Shown here one piece after another: positions 24,589 through 34,102 of a stretch of DNA of 64,000 bases. This DNA comes from Paractinoplanes rishiriensis. GTDB taxonomy: Bacteria > Actinomycetota > Actinomycetes > Mycobacteriales > Micromonosporaceae. The notes beneath the pieces were generated by a model. It saw only the letters and a list, made by a program, of their open reading frames with translations. It did not search any database and had not been told where the DNA came from. The translations under genes and the position numbers were made by a program. Position 1 is the stretch's first letter, and each line of letters starts with the position of its first letter. The stretch lies in contig NZ_BOMV01000100.1 of the NCBI RefSeq assembly GCF_016862375.1, forward strand, positions 16,650 through 80,649. The letters run 5' to 3'.

Positions 24589-26196
24589 ATGCGCAAATCG
24601 CGACTCATAGCCGGGCTCGCCGTGAGCTCCCTGGTGTTGGCCGGGTGTGGCGGCGGCGACCCCACCGAGGAAAACGTAGGCGGGGCGTTCTCGGTCTACG
24701 TCTGCGAACCGGAGCACCTGGTGCCGCAGAACACCAACGAGACTTGCGGTGCGGAGGTGCTGGGCGCGTTGTTCACGCCGCTGGTCGACTACGACCCGCA
24801 GACGAACGACGTGCAGATCGGCGCGGGTACCGCGGCGTCGGTCGAGTCGCCGGACCAGCGGGTCTGGACGATCCGGCTCAAGGACGGCTGGACGTTCCAC
24901 AACGGTGAACCGGTGGATGCGGCGGCGTACGCCCGTGCGTGGAACGCCGGTGCCTACGGGCCGAATGCCTACGGCAACGCGTACTTCTTCGAGAACATCG
25001 AGGGCTACGACGAGCTACAGGTGCCCGCGGACGCACCGGCCGGCACCAAGCCACCGGCGACGCAGATGAGCGGCCTCGAGGTGGTTGACCCGCTGACCTT
25101 GCGGGTCACGTTGAAGCAGCCGTTCAGCCAATTCCCGGTGACGCTGGGCTACACCGCGTTCTATCCTCTCCCCGAGGCCTACACCGGTGACCCGGCCGCC
25201 TTCGAGGAACGCCCGATCGGCAACGGCCCGTTCCGGATGGACGGCAGCTGGCAGCACAACCAGCAGATCCAGGTGCAGAAGTACGCCGAGTACGCCGGCG
25301 AGCCGGCCCAGGCCGATGCGATCACCTTCCGCATCTACAGCAACGTCAACACCGGTTACAACGACCTGCTCGCCGGGAACCTCGACATCATGGACGCCCT
25401 GCCGCCCGAGCGGCTGGTCGGTGCGCGCAACCAGTTCGGCGAGCGGTACATCGAGCGGCCCAGTTCGTCGTTCACCTACATCGGGTTCCCGCTGTATGAC
25501 GACCGCTTCGACGACGTGCGGCTGCGCAAGGCGATCTCGATGGCGATCGACCGGCAGGCGATCATCGACGCGATCTTCAACGGCGCCTACACCCCGGCCC
25601 GGTCGCTGGTGTCACCGGTGGTGGCCGGTGCCCGGGAGAACCCGTGCGGTGACTCCTGCCGGTTCGACCCGGCGGCGGCACGGCGGATGCTGGACGAGGC
25701 CGGCGGTTTCACCGGCACGCTCACCCTCTGGTTCAACAGCGGGTCCGGGCACGAGAAGTGGATGGAGGCCGTCTCCAACCAGCTGCGCACCAACCTCGGC
25801 ATCACCTCCATCTCCTTCCGGTCGCTCGAGTTCGCCGAGTACCTGAGCCTGCTCGACGCCGAGGATGTCACCGGGCCGTTCCGTCTGGGCTGGGTGATGG
25901 ACTACCCGAGCCCGCAGAACTACCTGCAGCCGATCTACTCGACCACCGGTTCGAGCAACAACTTCGGTTACTCCAATTCGCGGGTCGATGCGCTGCTCAA
26001 CCAGGGCAACGCGGCCGAGTCGGTGGACGCCGGCATTCGGCTCTACCAGCAGGCTGAGGACCTGATCCTGGCCGATATGCCGAACGTCCCGATGTGGTTC
26101 GGCAAGGTGCAGGGCGCGCACTCGGCCACCGTCGGCAACGTGGCGATCGACGCCTTCTCCCGGATCCGGCTCGCCCAGGTCACCGTCAACCAGTAG
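24589..26196 (+). CDS. Peptide ABC transporter substrate-binding lipoprotein (family 5)
   Basis: A 535-residue SBP family 5 protein. Lipobox LVLAGC follows a basic start (MRKSRLIAG). The mature part has TPLVDYDPQ, WTIRLKDGWTFHNGEPVDA (the family signature), and VRLRKAISMAIDRQAIIDAIF. It delivers di- or oligopeptides to the adjacent permeases. ATG 24589 is preceded by GGAGCGGAGG. First gene of a five-gene operon running to 30100. Confidence 0.93.
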   Translation: MRKSRLIAGLAVSSLVLAGCGGGDPTEENVGGAFSVYVCEPEHLVPQNTNETCGAEVLGALFTPLVDYDPQTNDVQIGAGTAASVESPDQRVWTIRLKDGWTFHNGEPVDAAAYARAWNAGAYGPNAYGNAYFFENIEGYDELQVPADAPAGTKPPATQMSGLEVVDPLTLRVTLKQPFSQFPVTLGYTAFYPLPEAYTGDPAAFEERPIGNGPFRMDGSWQHNQQIQVQKYAEYAGEPAQADAITFRIYSNVNTGYNDLLAGNLDIMDALPPERLVGARNQFGERYIERPSSSFTYIGFPLYDDRFDDVRLRKAISMAIDRQAIIDAIFNGAYTPARSLVSPVVAGARENPCGDSCRFDPAAARRMLDEAGGFTGTLTLWFNSGSGHEKWMEAVSNQLRTNLGITSISFRSLEFAEYLSLLDAEDVTGPFRLGWVMDYPSPQNYLQPIYSTTGSSNNFGYSNSRVDALLNQGNAAESVDAGIRLYQQAEDLILADMPNVPMWFGKVQGAHSATVGNVAIDAFSRIRLAQVTVNQ

Positions 26197-26224
26197 ACCC
26201 CGCACGACCGGAAAGGGCTGCCCG

Positions 26225-27148
26225 ATGCTGCGCTACACCCTGCGCCGGCTACTGCTGACCGTCCCGGTGCTGATCGGTACCACGTTCCTGGTTTTCGCCA
26301 TGGTGTTCGCGATTCCCGGCGACCCGATCCGGGCCCTGGCCGGCGACCGCCCCATGGCCGAGGGCACCTACCTGGAACTGCGGGACCGATACCACCTCGA
26401 CGATCCGCTGCTGGTGCAATATGGCAAGTACATGTGGGGCCTGCTGCAGGGTGACTTCGGGCAGGACTTCAACGGCCGGGCGGTCGCCGAGATCATGGCG
26501 GAGCGGTTCCCGGTCACGATCAAACTGGCGCTGGTGGCCCTGGCCTTCGAAGTGCTCCTCGGGATAGCGGGCGGCGTGCTGGCCGCTATCCGGCGAAAAT
26601 CGTTTCTCGACAGCCTGGTGCTGATCACCACGACCGCGATCGTGAGTATCCCGACCTTCGTCCTGGGATTCACCCTGCAGCTGGTGCTCGGCGTGCGGCT
26701 GGGCTGGTTCCCGATCGCCGGGCTGGCCGAGGGCTGGCGCAGCTACCTACTGCCGGGTTTCGTGCTCGGCGCGCTGTCACTGGCGTACGTCGCCCGGCTG
26801 ACCCGCACCTCGCTGGTGGAGAACCTGCGGGCCGACTACGTCCGGACCGCAACGGCGAAGGGCGCCCGGCGCAGCCGGGTGGTCGGCATCCACGCCCTGC
26901 GCAACTCACTCATCCCGGTGGTCACCTTCCTGGGCGTCGACCTGGGCGCCCTGATGGGCGGTGCCATCGTCACCGAGGGCATCTTCAACCTGCCGGGCGT
27001 GGGACAACAGGTCTTCCTCAGCGTGCGCGCCCAGGAAGGTCCGGTGGTGGTCGGCATCGTGACCGCGCTGGTCCTGGTTTTCGTCCTCGCCAACCTCGCC
27101 GTGGACCTGCTCTACGGCCTACTCGATCCGAGGATCCGCTATGAGTGA
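26225..27148 (+). CDS. Peptide ABC transporter permease (DppB-like)
   Basis: A 307-residue permease with the DppB N-terminal helix (MLRYTLRRLLLTVPVLIGTT), DPIRALAGDRP, and the cytoplasmic EAA loop VRTATAKGARRSRVVGIHALRNSLIPVV. Six predicted helices. Starts 28 bases after the binding-protein stop and overlaps the next gene by 8 bases. Confidence 0.93.
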   Translation: MLRYTLRRLLLTVPVLIGTTFLVFAMVFAIPGDPIRALAGDRPMAEGTYLELRDRYHLDDPLLVQYGKYMWGLLQGDFGQDFNGRAVAEIMAERFPVTIKLALVALAFEVLLGIAGGVLAAIRRKSFLDSLVLITTTAIVSIPTFVLGFTLQLVLGVRLGWFPIAGLAEGWRSYLLPGFVLGALSLAYVARLTRTSLVENLRADYVRTATAKGARRSRVVGIHALRNSLIPVVTFLGVDLGALMGGAIVTEGIFNLPGVGQQVFLSVRAQEGPVVVGIVTALVLVFVLANLAVDLLYGLLDPRIRYE

Positions 27149-28070
27149 GCACCCGACCCGCCGCCCCGCGGCCGCCACGGTGGAACAGGAACTCCCGGCA
27201 CCGCCCGGCGCGGAGATGCCCGAGCGACGAGGCGGACTGTGGGCCGACGCCTGGCGGGAACTACGCCGTGATCCGGTCTTCCTGATCGCCGGCTTCGTCG
27301 TCCTGATCTTCGTGACCATGGCGGCTTTCCCCGGCCTGTTCACCCGCACCGATCCGCGCGCCTGCCAGCTGTCCCGGTCGTTGACTCCGCCGTCGTGGTC
27401 GCATCCGTTCGGATTCGACCTGCTCGGCTGCGACTACTACGCGCGGGTCGTCTATGGCGCGCGTGCCTCGATCGCGATCGGCATCCTGGTGATGATCGGC
27501 ACGGTCGTCGTGGCGGTGCTGCTCGGCTCACTGGCCGGCTACTACCGGGGTCCGGTCGACACGATCATCTCGCGATTCACCGACGTCGTCTTCGGACTGC
27601 CCTTCATCCTCGGCGCGATCGTGCTGCTGGCCACCGTCGACAGCCGCGGCATCCTGGAGGTCGGGCTGGTGCTGGTGGCCCTGGGCTGGACCACGATGAC
27701 CCGGCTGATGCGTTCGTCGGTGCTGTCGGTTCTCAACGCCGACCACATCAGCGCCGCCCGGGTTCTCGGTGCCTCCGACGCCCGGATCCTCGCCACCCAT
27801 GTGCTGCCCAACGCGATCGCACCCGTGCTGGTGTACGCGACGATCTATGTCGGCATCATCATCGCCGCCGAGGCGACCCTCTCCTTCCTCGGTGTCGGCC
27901 TGCAGCTGCCGGCCATCTCCTGGGGCCTGATGATCTCCGATGCGCAGTACCGCATCGGGCAGGCGCCACACCTGCTGTTGTGGCCGGGGCTGTTCCTGAG
28001 CCTGACGGTACTCAGCTTCATCCTCATGGGCGACGCCCTGCGCGACGCTCTCGACCCGAAACTGCGATGA
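27141..28070 (+). CDS. Peptide ABC transporter permease (DppC-like)
   Basis: A 309-residue permease. A 45-residue polar N-terminus precedes the first helix; HPFGFDLLGCDYYARVVYGAR is the DppC signature and ISAARVLGASDARILATHVLPN the EAA loop. It pairs with the DppB-like protein. Confidence 0.93.
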   Translation: MSEHPTRRPAAATVEQELPAPPGAEMPERRGGLWADAWRELRRDPVFLIAGFVVLIFVTMAAFPGLFTRTDPRACQLSRSLTPPSWSHPFGFDLLGCDYYARVVYGARASIAIGILVMIGTVVVAVLLGSLAGYYRGPVDTIISRFTDVVFGLPFILGAIVLLATVDSRGILEVGLVLVALGWTTMTRLMRSSVLSVLNADHISAARVLGASDARILATHVLPNAIAPVLVYATIYVGIIIAAEATLSFLGVGLQLPAISWGLMISDAQYRIGQAPHLLLWPGLFLSLTVLSFILMGDALRDALDPKLR

Positions 28071-28077
28071 GGCGGAC

Positions 28078-29103
28078 ATGGATCTCGACTTCGAACTCCG
28101 GCCGCCGCAGGCGCCGGCCGGCCCGCTGCTGGCGGTGGAAGACCTGCACGTGGAGTTCCGCACCCGCGACGGCGTCGTCAACGCCGTCAACGGGGTCTCC
28201 TGGGAGGTTCACGCCGGCGAGACGTTCGCGCTGCTCGGCGAGTCCGGGTCCGGCAAGAGCGTGAGCGCCCAGGCGGTAATGGGCATCCTCGACACACCAC
28301 CCGCCTACGTGACCCGCGGCGCCGTCAAATTCGCCGGTGAAGATGTGCTCGCCATGCCGGAGCAACGCCGTAGGCGGCTGCGTGGCCAACGGATCGCCAT
28401 GGTGTTCCAGGATGCACTGACCGCGCTCAACCCGACGTTCACGGTCGGCTGGCAGATCGCCGAGATGCTGCGGATCCACCGCGGTAGCACCCGCTCCGAG
28501 GCCCGCCGGCGTGCCGTCGAGTTGCTCGACCGGGTGCACATCCCGGCGGCGGCGGACCGGTTGTCGGACTACCCCCACGAGTTCTCCGGTGGCATGCGGC
28601 AGCGCGTGATGATCGCGATGGCGCTGGCCCTGGACCCGGCGGTGCTCATCGCCGACGAACCCACCACCGCCCTCGACGTCACCGTCCAGGCCCAGATCCT
28701 CGAGCTGCTGGCCGATCTGCAGGCCGAGCAACAAATGGCACTGGTGCTGATCACGCACGACCTCGGAGTCGTGGCGGAGGTCGCCGACCGGATCGCCGTC
28801 ATGTACGCCGGCCGCATCGTGGAGACGGCGCCAGCGGCACGTCTGTTCCGGCAGCCCGCGCATCCGTACACCGAGGGCCTGCTCGCCTCGGTGCCCCGTG
28901 TCTCATCCCAGGGCGGGCCGCTGGAGCCGATCGGCGGTGCCCCGCCGAATCTGGCCCGGATCCCCCCCGGCTGTGCGTTCCACCCCCGGTGTGGCTACCG
29001 GCGACCGGTGTGCCGAGCCGAGGAACCGCCGCTGTATCGCGTCGGCCCCGACCGGGGCAGCGCCTGCCATTTCTACCAGGAGGTGCTCGATGACCGTGGG
29101 TGA
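28078..29103 (+). CDS. Peptide ABC transporter ATPase (DppD-like)
   Basis: A 341-residue ATPase with Walker A GESGSGKSVSA, signature FSGGMRQRVMIAMAL, Walker B VLIADEPTTALDVT and the C-terminal oligopeptide domain with a Cys pattern CAFHPRCGYRRPVCR that in this family can bind a cluster or metal. It overlaps the next gene by 14 bases. Confidence 0.93.
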   Translation: MDLDFELRPPQAPAGPLLAVEDLHVEFRTRDGVVNAVNGVSWEVHAGETFALLGESGSGKSVSAQAVMGILDTPPAYVTRGAVKFAGEDVLAMPEQRRRRLRGQRIAMVFQDALTALNPTFTVGWQIAEMLRIHRGSTRSEARRRAVELLDRVHIPAAADRLSDYPHEFSGGMRQRVMIAMALALDPAVLIADEPTTALDVTVQAQILELLADLQAEQQMALVLITHDLGVVAEVADRIAVMYAGRIVETAPAARLFRQPAHPYTEGLLASVPRVSSQGGPLEPIGGAPPNLARIPPGCAFHPRCGYRRPVCRAEEPPLYRVGPDRGSACHFYQEVLDDRG

Positions 29104-30100
29104 GTCGCCGATTCTGTCCGCGCGGGGCCTGGTCAAGCACTATCCGCTGATGCGGGGGGTGGTGTTCCGGACCCGCTATGGCGAGGTACGCGCGGTCGAC
29201 GGCGTCGACCTCGATCTGGGTCGTGGCCGGACACTCGGCGTGGTCGGCGAATCGGGCTGCGGCAAGTCGACGATGGCGCGCCTGCTGACCCGGCTCGAGA
29301 CGCCGACCGCCGGCGACATCACCTTCGACGGTGAGCGGCTGGCCGGGCTGTCGCGGGCCGGCGTGCGGCAGTTCCGCCGCCGGGTTCAGCTGATCTTCCA
29401 GGATCCGTATTCGTCGCTGGACCCGCGGCGGACGGTCGGCGACCTGGTAGCCGAACCGTTCCGGATCCACCGCGACGTGCTGCCCCGGCGCGACGTCCGC
29501 CCGCAGGTGCAGGAACTGCTGGAGGTGGTCGGACTCGATCCGGATCACCTCAACCGGTACCCGCACCAGTTCTCCGGCGGCCAGCGCCAGCGGATCTCGA
29601 TCGCCCGGGCGCTGGCCCTGCGCCCGCAGGTCATCGTCTGCGACGAACCGGTCAGCGCCCTCGACGTGTCGGTTCAGGCCCAGGTGATCAATCTGCTGGC
29701 CAAGCTGCAAAAAGACTTCGGGCTGTCGTACGTCTTCATCGCCCACGATTTGTCGGTGGTGCGGCACATCTGCGACCGGGTGGCGGTCATGTACCTCGGC
29801 CGGGTGGTGGAGACCGGATCGGAGCAGGAGGTGTACGACCACCCTACGCACCCGTACACCCAGGCCCTGTTGTCGGCGGCTCCCGACCCGGACCCGGACC
29901 GCCGGCGGCCGCAACGCATCGTCTTGACCGGTGACGTGCCCAGTCCGGCAAACCCGCCGTCCGGCTGCCGCTTCCGCACCCGATGCTGGAAATCGCAACA
30001 GCGGTGCACCGACGAGGACCCCGCCCTGAAACGCCGGGCCCGGCCGCACGCTGACGCCTGCCATTTCTCCGCGGAACAGATGGTGGCCGATGCCGGTTGA
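29090..30100 (+). CDS. Peptide ABC transporter ATPase (DppF-like)
   Basis: A 336-residue ATPase. KHYPLMRGVVF and RAVDGVDLDLGRGRTLGVVG open the domain; Walker A GESGCGKSTMARLL, signature FSGGQRQRISIARAL, Walker B VIVCDEPVSALDVS, and a C-terminal CRFRTRCWKSQQRC Cys cluster. ATG 29090 follows CCAGGAGG. Last gene of the operon; it converges on a histidine-kinase gene with only 9 bases between. Confidence 0.93.
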   Translation: MTVGESPILSARGLVKHYPLMRGVVFRTRYGEVRAVDGVDLDLGRGRTLGVVGESGCGKSTMARLLTRLETPTAGDITFDGERLAGLSRAGVRQFRRRVQLIFQDPYSSLDPRRTVGDLVAEPFRIHRDVLPRRDVRPQVQELLEVVGLDPDHLNRYPHQFSGGQRQRISIARALALRPQVIVCDEPVSALDVSVQAQVINLLAKLQKDFGLSYVFIAHDLSVVRHICDRVAVMYLGRVVETGSEQEVYDHPTHPYTQALLSAAPDPDPDRRRPQRIVLTGDVPSPANPPSGCRFRTRCWKSQQRCTDEDPALKRRARPHADACHFSAEQMVADAG

Positions 30101-30109
30101 CGCCCGACC

Positions 30110-31481
30110 TCACCACGGCGACAACGCGGGCACGGCGGCAGCGCCTGCGGCCAGTTCCACGACGAAGCGGGCGCCACCGCACGGCCCGTCCTCCACCCAG
30201 ACCCGTCCGTCGTGCCGGCGTACCTCCTCGGCGACCAGCGCCAAGCCCAGCCCGCTGCCGGCGGAGCGGTGCGGCGCGAGGCGGCAGAACCGCTCGAAGA
30301 TCTCCTCGCGGCGCTCGGCCGGGATACCCGGGCCGGCGTCGTCGATGAGAAGTCGTACGGTACCGGGCCGATGCTCGACGCTCACCCGCCGCACCCCGCC
30401 GCCATGGCGCTCGGCATTGTCGACGAGGTTCGCCACGACCCGTTCGAGACGCCGCCGATCTCCGGTGACCACCCCGGCCCCGGCCGGCACTACCGACACC
30501 GGCCGGCCGGCGACCCGGTCGGCGACCCGAGCCAGGTCAGCGACAGCGATCGGCTCGGCGCGAAGCGTCGTACCATCCCCGGTGGACACCTCCAGCAGAT
30601 CGATGACGGTGGTACGGAACCGGCGCACCTCCTCGACGAGCAGGTCGAGGATCTCCCGGTCGAGCGGTGTCAGCGCGTCCCGCCGGGCATGGAGCAACTC
30701 GGCCGCGTTGACGATCGTGGTAAGCGGCGTGCGCAGTTCGTGACTCACATTGGCGGCGAAGCGGGTGTCGGCCTCGACGCGACGACGCAGGTCGGCCACC
30801 GTCCGGTTGAAGGCGTCGGCAATGGTGCCCAGTTCGCTGCCGTGACCGGGGGCCATCCGCACGCTCAGATCACCGCCGGCGACCGCAGCCGCGGCGCCGG
30901 TCAACGCCGCCACCGGCCGCAGCGCCGAACGCGCCGCCCAGCGCCCGAGGACCACCCCGACCGCGGTTGTCACTGTGCCCGCGAGGAGCAGCACCAGCAC
31001 CACGACCTGCATGGTGTCGGCGATGTCGCGCAGGGGGGAAGACCTCCACGTACCCGGCGGCCCCGCCGGCCAGTGGACGCACCGCGACCAGTGACGGGCC
31101 TGCCGCCAGCTGGACCCGGCGGGTGGCCCGCTGCCCGTCGAGCGCGGCCGCCCGCAGGTCCGCCGGCAGGTCGGCGGCGTCCGCGGTGACCCGGCTGGCG
31201 TACCAGCGTCCGTCCGTTGCCACCAGGGAATACGAGGGAATAGGCCGGTCTAGGCTGCGGAGCGTGTCAGCGACCCCGGACGGCGCGTCCCGCAGCACCT
31301 GCCCGACGATCCGGGAGTTGATCTCCACCTGGCGCTCGGTGGTGCGGGCCCGTTGGTCCATCATGACCGGATAAACCAGTACCGCGGTGCTGATGCCAAG
31401 AACGACGGCCAGCAGCAGACCACCGACCGCGAACATCACCCCGACCCGGGCGTGCAGACTCCGGGCACCGTGCCCGGTCAT
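30110..31481 (-). pseudogene. Sensor histidine kinase, apparent +1 frameshift in a G6 run
   Basis: The N-terminal part (from ATG 31481) has a helix, a ~115-residue extracellular sensor and AAGYVEVFP. At the six-G run 31033-31038 the frame changes; with five Gs it would continue as LRDIADTMQVVVLVLLLAGT, then HAMP (RSALRPVAALTGAAAAV), HisKA with ANVSHELRTPLTTIV, and HATPase with NLVDNAERHG and GSGLGLALVAEEV. The intact protein would be ~456 residues. Its gene overlaps the response-regulator gene by 4 bases, a standard pair. A homopolymer error in the sequence is the simplest explanation, though a true frameshift would leave the regulator without its kinase. Confidence 0.85.
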
Positions 31482-32173
31482 GGCTGCAGCTTGTACCCGA
31501 GCCCCCGGACCGTAACCAGATGCCGGGGGTGCGACGGGTCGCGCTCCACCTTGGCCCGCAGGCGACGGATGTGCACGTCGACGAGCCTGCCGTCACCGAG
31601 GAATTCATAGCCCCAGACCTCACGGAGCAACTCGTCACGGCCCACCACCTCGCCCGGCCGTTCGGCCAGCGCGACGATCAGCCGGAACTCCGTGCGGGTC
31701 AGCGACACCGGTGAGCCGTCGCAACGGACAACCGCCTCGGCCGGCATTATCTCCATCGGTCCGACCGACACCACCGCCGGATGCGTCCGCCGCACGGCCT
31801 CGCAACGCCGCAGCAGAGCCCGGATCCGGGCGGCCAGCACCTTGGCTACGAACGGCTTGACTATGTAGTCGTCCGCGCCCGACTCGAGACCGGCGACCAT
31901 GTCATGGCTGTCCGCGCGGGCCGTAAGAACGATGATCGGCACCTCGCTGAGGGTTCGTACCCGGCGGCAAACCTCGAGACCGTCGAGATCGGGCAGCATC
32001 AGGTCGAGCAGCATGACCGCCACCGGCTCGCGGGGCAACAGCTCAAGGGCCTGCCGCCCCTCCCCCGCGACGCTGAGCCGAAAACCTTCCTCACTCAATG
32101 CGATAGCGAGCACCCGTTGCACTGCCGGGTCGTCCTCGACCAGAAGCACCCGCCGATCGCACTCGCCGTGCAT
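31478..32173 (-). CDS. OmpR-family response regulator
   Basis: A 231-residue regulator with LVEDDP, phospho-Asp57 (MLLDLMLPDLDGL), SGADDYIVKP and a winged-helix domain ending RLVDVHIRRLRAKVERD, VTVRGLGYKLQP. It belongs to the MtrA/CseB-like group. ATG 32173 (MHGECDRRV) is preferred to an upstream start at 32203. It is paired with the frameshifted kinase downstream. A perfect 14-base palindrome lies about 75 bases upstream. It is one of two OmpR-type candidates for the class B repeats. Confidence 0.92.
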   Translation of the reverse strand: MHGECDRRVLLVEDDPAVQRVLAIALSEEGFRLSVAGEGRQALELLPREPVAVMLLDLMLPDLDGLEVCRRVRTLSEVPIIVLTARADSHDMVAGLESGADDYIVKPFVAKVLAARIRALLRRCEAVRRTHPAVVSVGPMEIMPAEAVVRCDGSPVSLTRTEFRLIVALAERPGEVVGRDELLREVWGYEFLGDGRLVDVHIRRLRAKVERDPSHPRHLVTVRGLGYKLQP

Positions 32174-32248
32174 CGTCCGTCTCCTCTCACCCAGCGTTCT
32201 CACCGAGAGTTGTCAATGGATGTCGCGGCGTGCCGGCAGACCGATGTC

Positions 32249-32262
32249 GATGTCATGACATC
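32249..32262. promoter_or_regulatory. Perfect palindrome between a response regulator and a BON gene
   Basis: GATGTCATGACATC, a 14-base perfect palindrome containing GTCAT on both strands, located between divergent genes (32173 and 32347). It may be an operator for either gene; it is not an 11-base direct repeat. Confidence 0.45.
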
Positions 32263-32346
32263 TGCTCCGCGGCGTTTGCCGTGCAAGCTCACGGGGATCG
32301 ACATCGATCGGCGGCAACGATCACGACTCATCGACGGAGGTCGGCG

Positions 32347-32622
32347 ATGTTTTCCTTCCCCTTTCCCGACGGCGCGTCGGCGTGGCAGCCACCCATCACC
32401 CACCCGACCGAGTCGGTGCCCGACGACGCGCTCGCGGTCGAGGTGGCCGAACGCCTCGCCGAGGAACTGTTCCTGAACGGCCAGCACATCATCGTGGAGG
32501 TCCAGCAATCCGTCGTCATCCTCGAAGGAAACGTGCAGTCCGAGCACGTCCGGCGACGCGCCCACGAGATCGTCTGGGGCACGGCGGGCGTCTTCGACGT
32601 GTGCAACCGGCTCACCGTCTGA
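32347..32622 (+). CDS. Single-BON-domain protein
   Basis: A 91-residue protein without signal peptide. The BON domain spans ~residues 28-91: DALAVEVAERLAEELF, the hydrophobic strand SVVILEGNV, and the family ending HEIVWGTAGVFDVCNRLTV. BON domains bind membranes or hydrophobic surfaces; most secreted BON proteins have two copies, but this window encodes a set of cytosolic single copies (also 33182, 38429, 45832). Ribosome site GGAGG lies before ATG 32347. No clear class A or B promoter; a palindrome is 85 bases upstream. Confidence 0.82.
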   Translation: MFSFPFPDGASAWQPPITHPTESVPDDALAVEVAERLAEELFLNGQHIIVEVQQSVVILEGNVQSEHVRRRAHEIVWGTAGVFDVCNRLTV

Positions 32623-32652
32623 CCACAGTCACCGCTCGGCCAAGGCACCGCC

Positions 32653-32668
32653 GTCATGCAAACGTCAC
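32653..32668 (+). promoter_or_regulatory. Class B box before a BON-TM gene
   Basis: GTCAT-gcaaac-GTCAC, both half-sites perfect, with GCGGCAGCCGCCGCA eight bases on, 76 bases from GTG 32744. Confidence 0.65.
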
Positions 32669-32743
32669 AGGTCCGCGCGGCAGCCGCCGCATCTCGGACC
32701 GAGCATGGGTACGGGGCGTCGGAACATCGATAGGGGGAAACGC

Positions 32744-33121
32744 GTGCAGCCGCTGCCGGACGGACACTTCGTCGCCAAGGTTCGCGGCCGCGATTCCAGC
32801 GTCCGGGAGAGCGACTACCAGCTGGCGCTGGCGGTTGTGCTCGAGCTGATGCAAGACGCCCGGACCCGCCGGGAACCGGTGCGCGTCAGTGCACAGAACG
32901 ACGTCGTAATCCTCACCGGAACGGTGGGTTCCTGGGATGCGCGGCCACCCGCCGCAAAGCGCAGCATGTCACCCGCGGAGGTCGCGGTCGTACTCAGTCT
33001 GTGGCTGGTCCTGCCGTGGCTGGTCATCACCACCGCGATTCCGGCAGTGCCGGCGGTTCTCGCCGCGGTGTCCTGCACCAGCACCGTGCTGTTGGTCAGA
33101 TACCTCCGTTCGAGGTTCTGA
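32744..33121 (+). CDS. BON-like protein with C-terminal membrane hairpin, shortened copy
   Basis: A 125-residue protein. It opens VQPLPDGHF, has a partial BON domain (LALAVVLELMQDARTRREPV, VSAQNDVVILTGTVGSW) and a two-helix membrane end (VVLSLWLVLPWLVITTAIPAV). It is a paralogue of 43819-44331, which shares the opening VQPLPDDEF and VSVQNDVVVLTGVLRSW, but here ~45 residues between the BON strand and the helices are missing. GTG 32744 is supported by this match and by AGGGGGAAA upstream. Confidence 0.72.
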   Translation: MQPLPDGHFVAKVRGRDSSVRESDYQLALAVVLELMQDARTRREPVRVSAQNDVVILTGTVGSWDARPPAAKRSMSPAEVAVVLSLWLVLPWLVITTAIPAVPAVLAAVSCTSTVLLVRYLRSRF

Positions 33122-33181
33122 ACACGCCAGCTTCTCGCCGCCGACAGCGACCGCGGCGAGCTGGGCGGTCGGTCCCGGCGG

Positions 33182-33457
33182 CTACGCCACCACCAGGCGG
33201 TTAGAAACGTCGCGGACCGCAGGCACTGCCCAGACGACCCGGTGGGCGAAGGTACGGGCACGGTCCGAGGCAACGACACCCTCGAGCACCACCACGCCGT
33301 TCTGTGCCTGCACGGCGATCTCGTACGTATCTCCGGCGAGCGCTTCCACGAGGCAGTGAGCGGCATGCACGGCCAGGTCAACATCCGCAGGTGTCGGCGA
33401 CGCGGCGAACCCGCGGTCTGGCTCACCTGGCGAGCCGGAAGTGAACGGCGTCATCAT
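33182..33457 (-). CDS. Single-BON-domain protein
   Basis: A 91-residue protein. BON core: VDLAVHAAHCLVEALAGD, the strand NGVVVLEGVV and the ending AHRVVWAVPAVRDVSNRLVV. No signal peptide. ATG 33457 lies behind GGAGG; the next ATG upstream is too far from it. Class B box 105 bases upstream with an excellent core. Confidence 0.82.
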   Translation of the reverse strand: MMTPFTSGSPGEPDRGFAASPTPADVDLAVHAAHCLVEALAGDTYEIAVQAQNGVVVLEGVVASDRARTFAHRVVWAVPAVRDVSNRLVVA

Positions 33458-33561
33458 GCAACCTCCATATGCCATGTCGTCCCCCAGAACCGCCCACTGG
33501 GCGCACGAGGTTCACAACTGCTCAGCATTGACAGCGCATGTGGCGGCGACTCCGCGATGTC

Positions 33562-33577
33562 ATGGCATTTCGATGAC
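33562..33577 (-). promoter_or_regulatory. Class B box of a BON gene
   Basis: On the minus strand GTCAT-cgaaat-GCCAT (one mismatch); core eight bases on is GGAGTCGCCGCCACA (33553-33539), identical to that at 44742-44728. Confidence 0.68.
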
Positions 33578-33640
33578 GGCGGGCATGGCACGGCTGCGCC
33601 GGGTTACCGGAAAGGTTGAGCGCCCACGGAGGTGATTCCG

Positions 33641-34087
33641 ATGCACCGTACGAGATCTTTCTCAGGATGGTTGCCGCTCACCGCATCGATCCTGTGCCTC
33701 GCCGCAGGGGGTTGCACCACCGCGGATGACGGCAGGACGACCGGAACCGGCCCAGCGAGACCGCAGGCGGCAAGCGCCACACCGCTGCCGAGCCTGCCCC
33801 CGCACCGGGTTGGCGACCAGGTGACAATAACCGCCGCGGTGACCGCCGTTTTGACCACTCAGCTGTTCGTGATCGAAGATGCCGACCTTCCGGAACGGGG
33901 ATTGCTCGTACTCGGCGGGCCGGTCAGCGGCCTCCACGACCGCAGTCTGGTCACGGTCCAGGGCACGATCCAGCGGTTCGAGCTCGAGCGTCTGGCCGAG
34001 CCTTACCAGCTGCCGGCTGACGGTGATTTCGCACGCTTCGAAGGTCGCAAGGTCCTGCTGGCAGAATCCGTGCGTTCGTGGGCGTGA
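33641..34087 (+). CDS. Small lipoprotein, OB-like core (paralogue of 35404-35829)
   Basis: A 148-residue lipoprotein: basic start MHRTRSF, hydrophobic segment and lipobox LAAGGC. The mature part has VTITAAVTAVLTTQLFVIED, GLLVLGG and SLVTVQGTIQRFELERL, a pattern of beta strands resembling an OB fold, and ends FEGRKVLLAESVRSWA. The protein at 35404-35829 has the same strand order (VVTAIVAKPITTETFVVKD, GLMVLAG, LVTVRGRVQLFDL, RMLVADEVRNWS). ATG 33641 behind GGAGGTGA. Function unknown. Confidence 0.78.
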   Translation: MHRTRSFSGWLPLTASILCLAAGGCTTADDGRTTGTGPARPQAASATPLPSLPPHRVGDQVTITAAVTAVLTTQLFVIEDADLPERGLLVLGGPVSGLHDRSLVTVQGTIQRFELERLAEPYQLPADGDFARFEGRKVLLAESVRSWA

Positions 34088-34102
34088 ACCACCGGCAACT
34101 AC

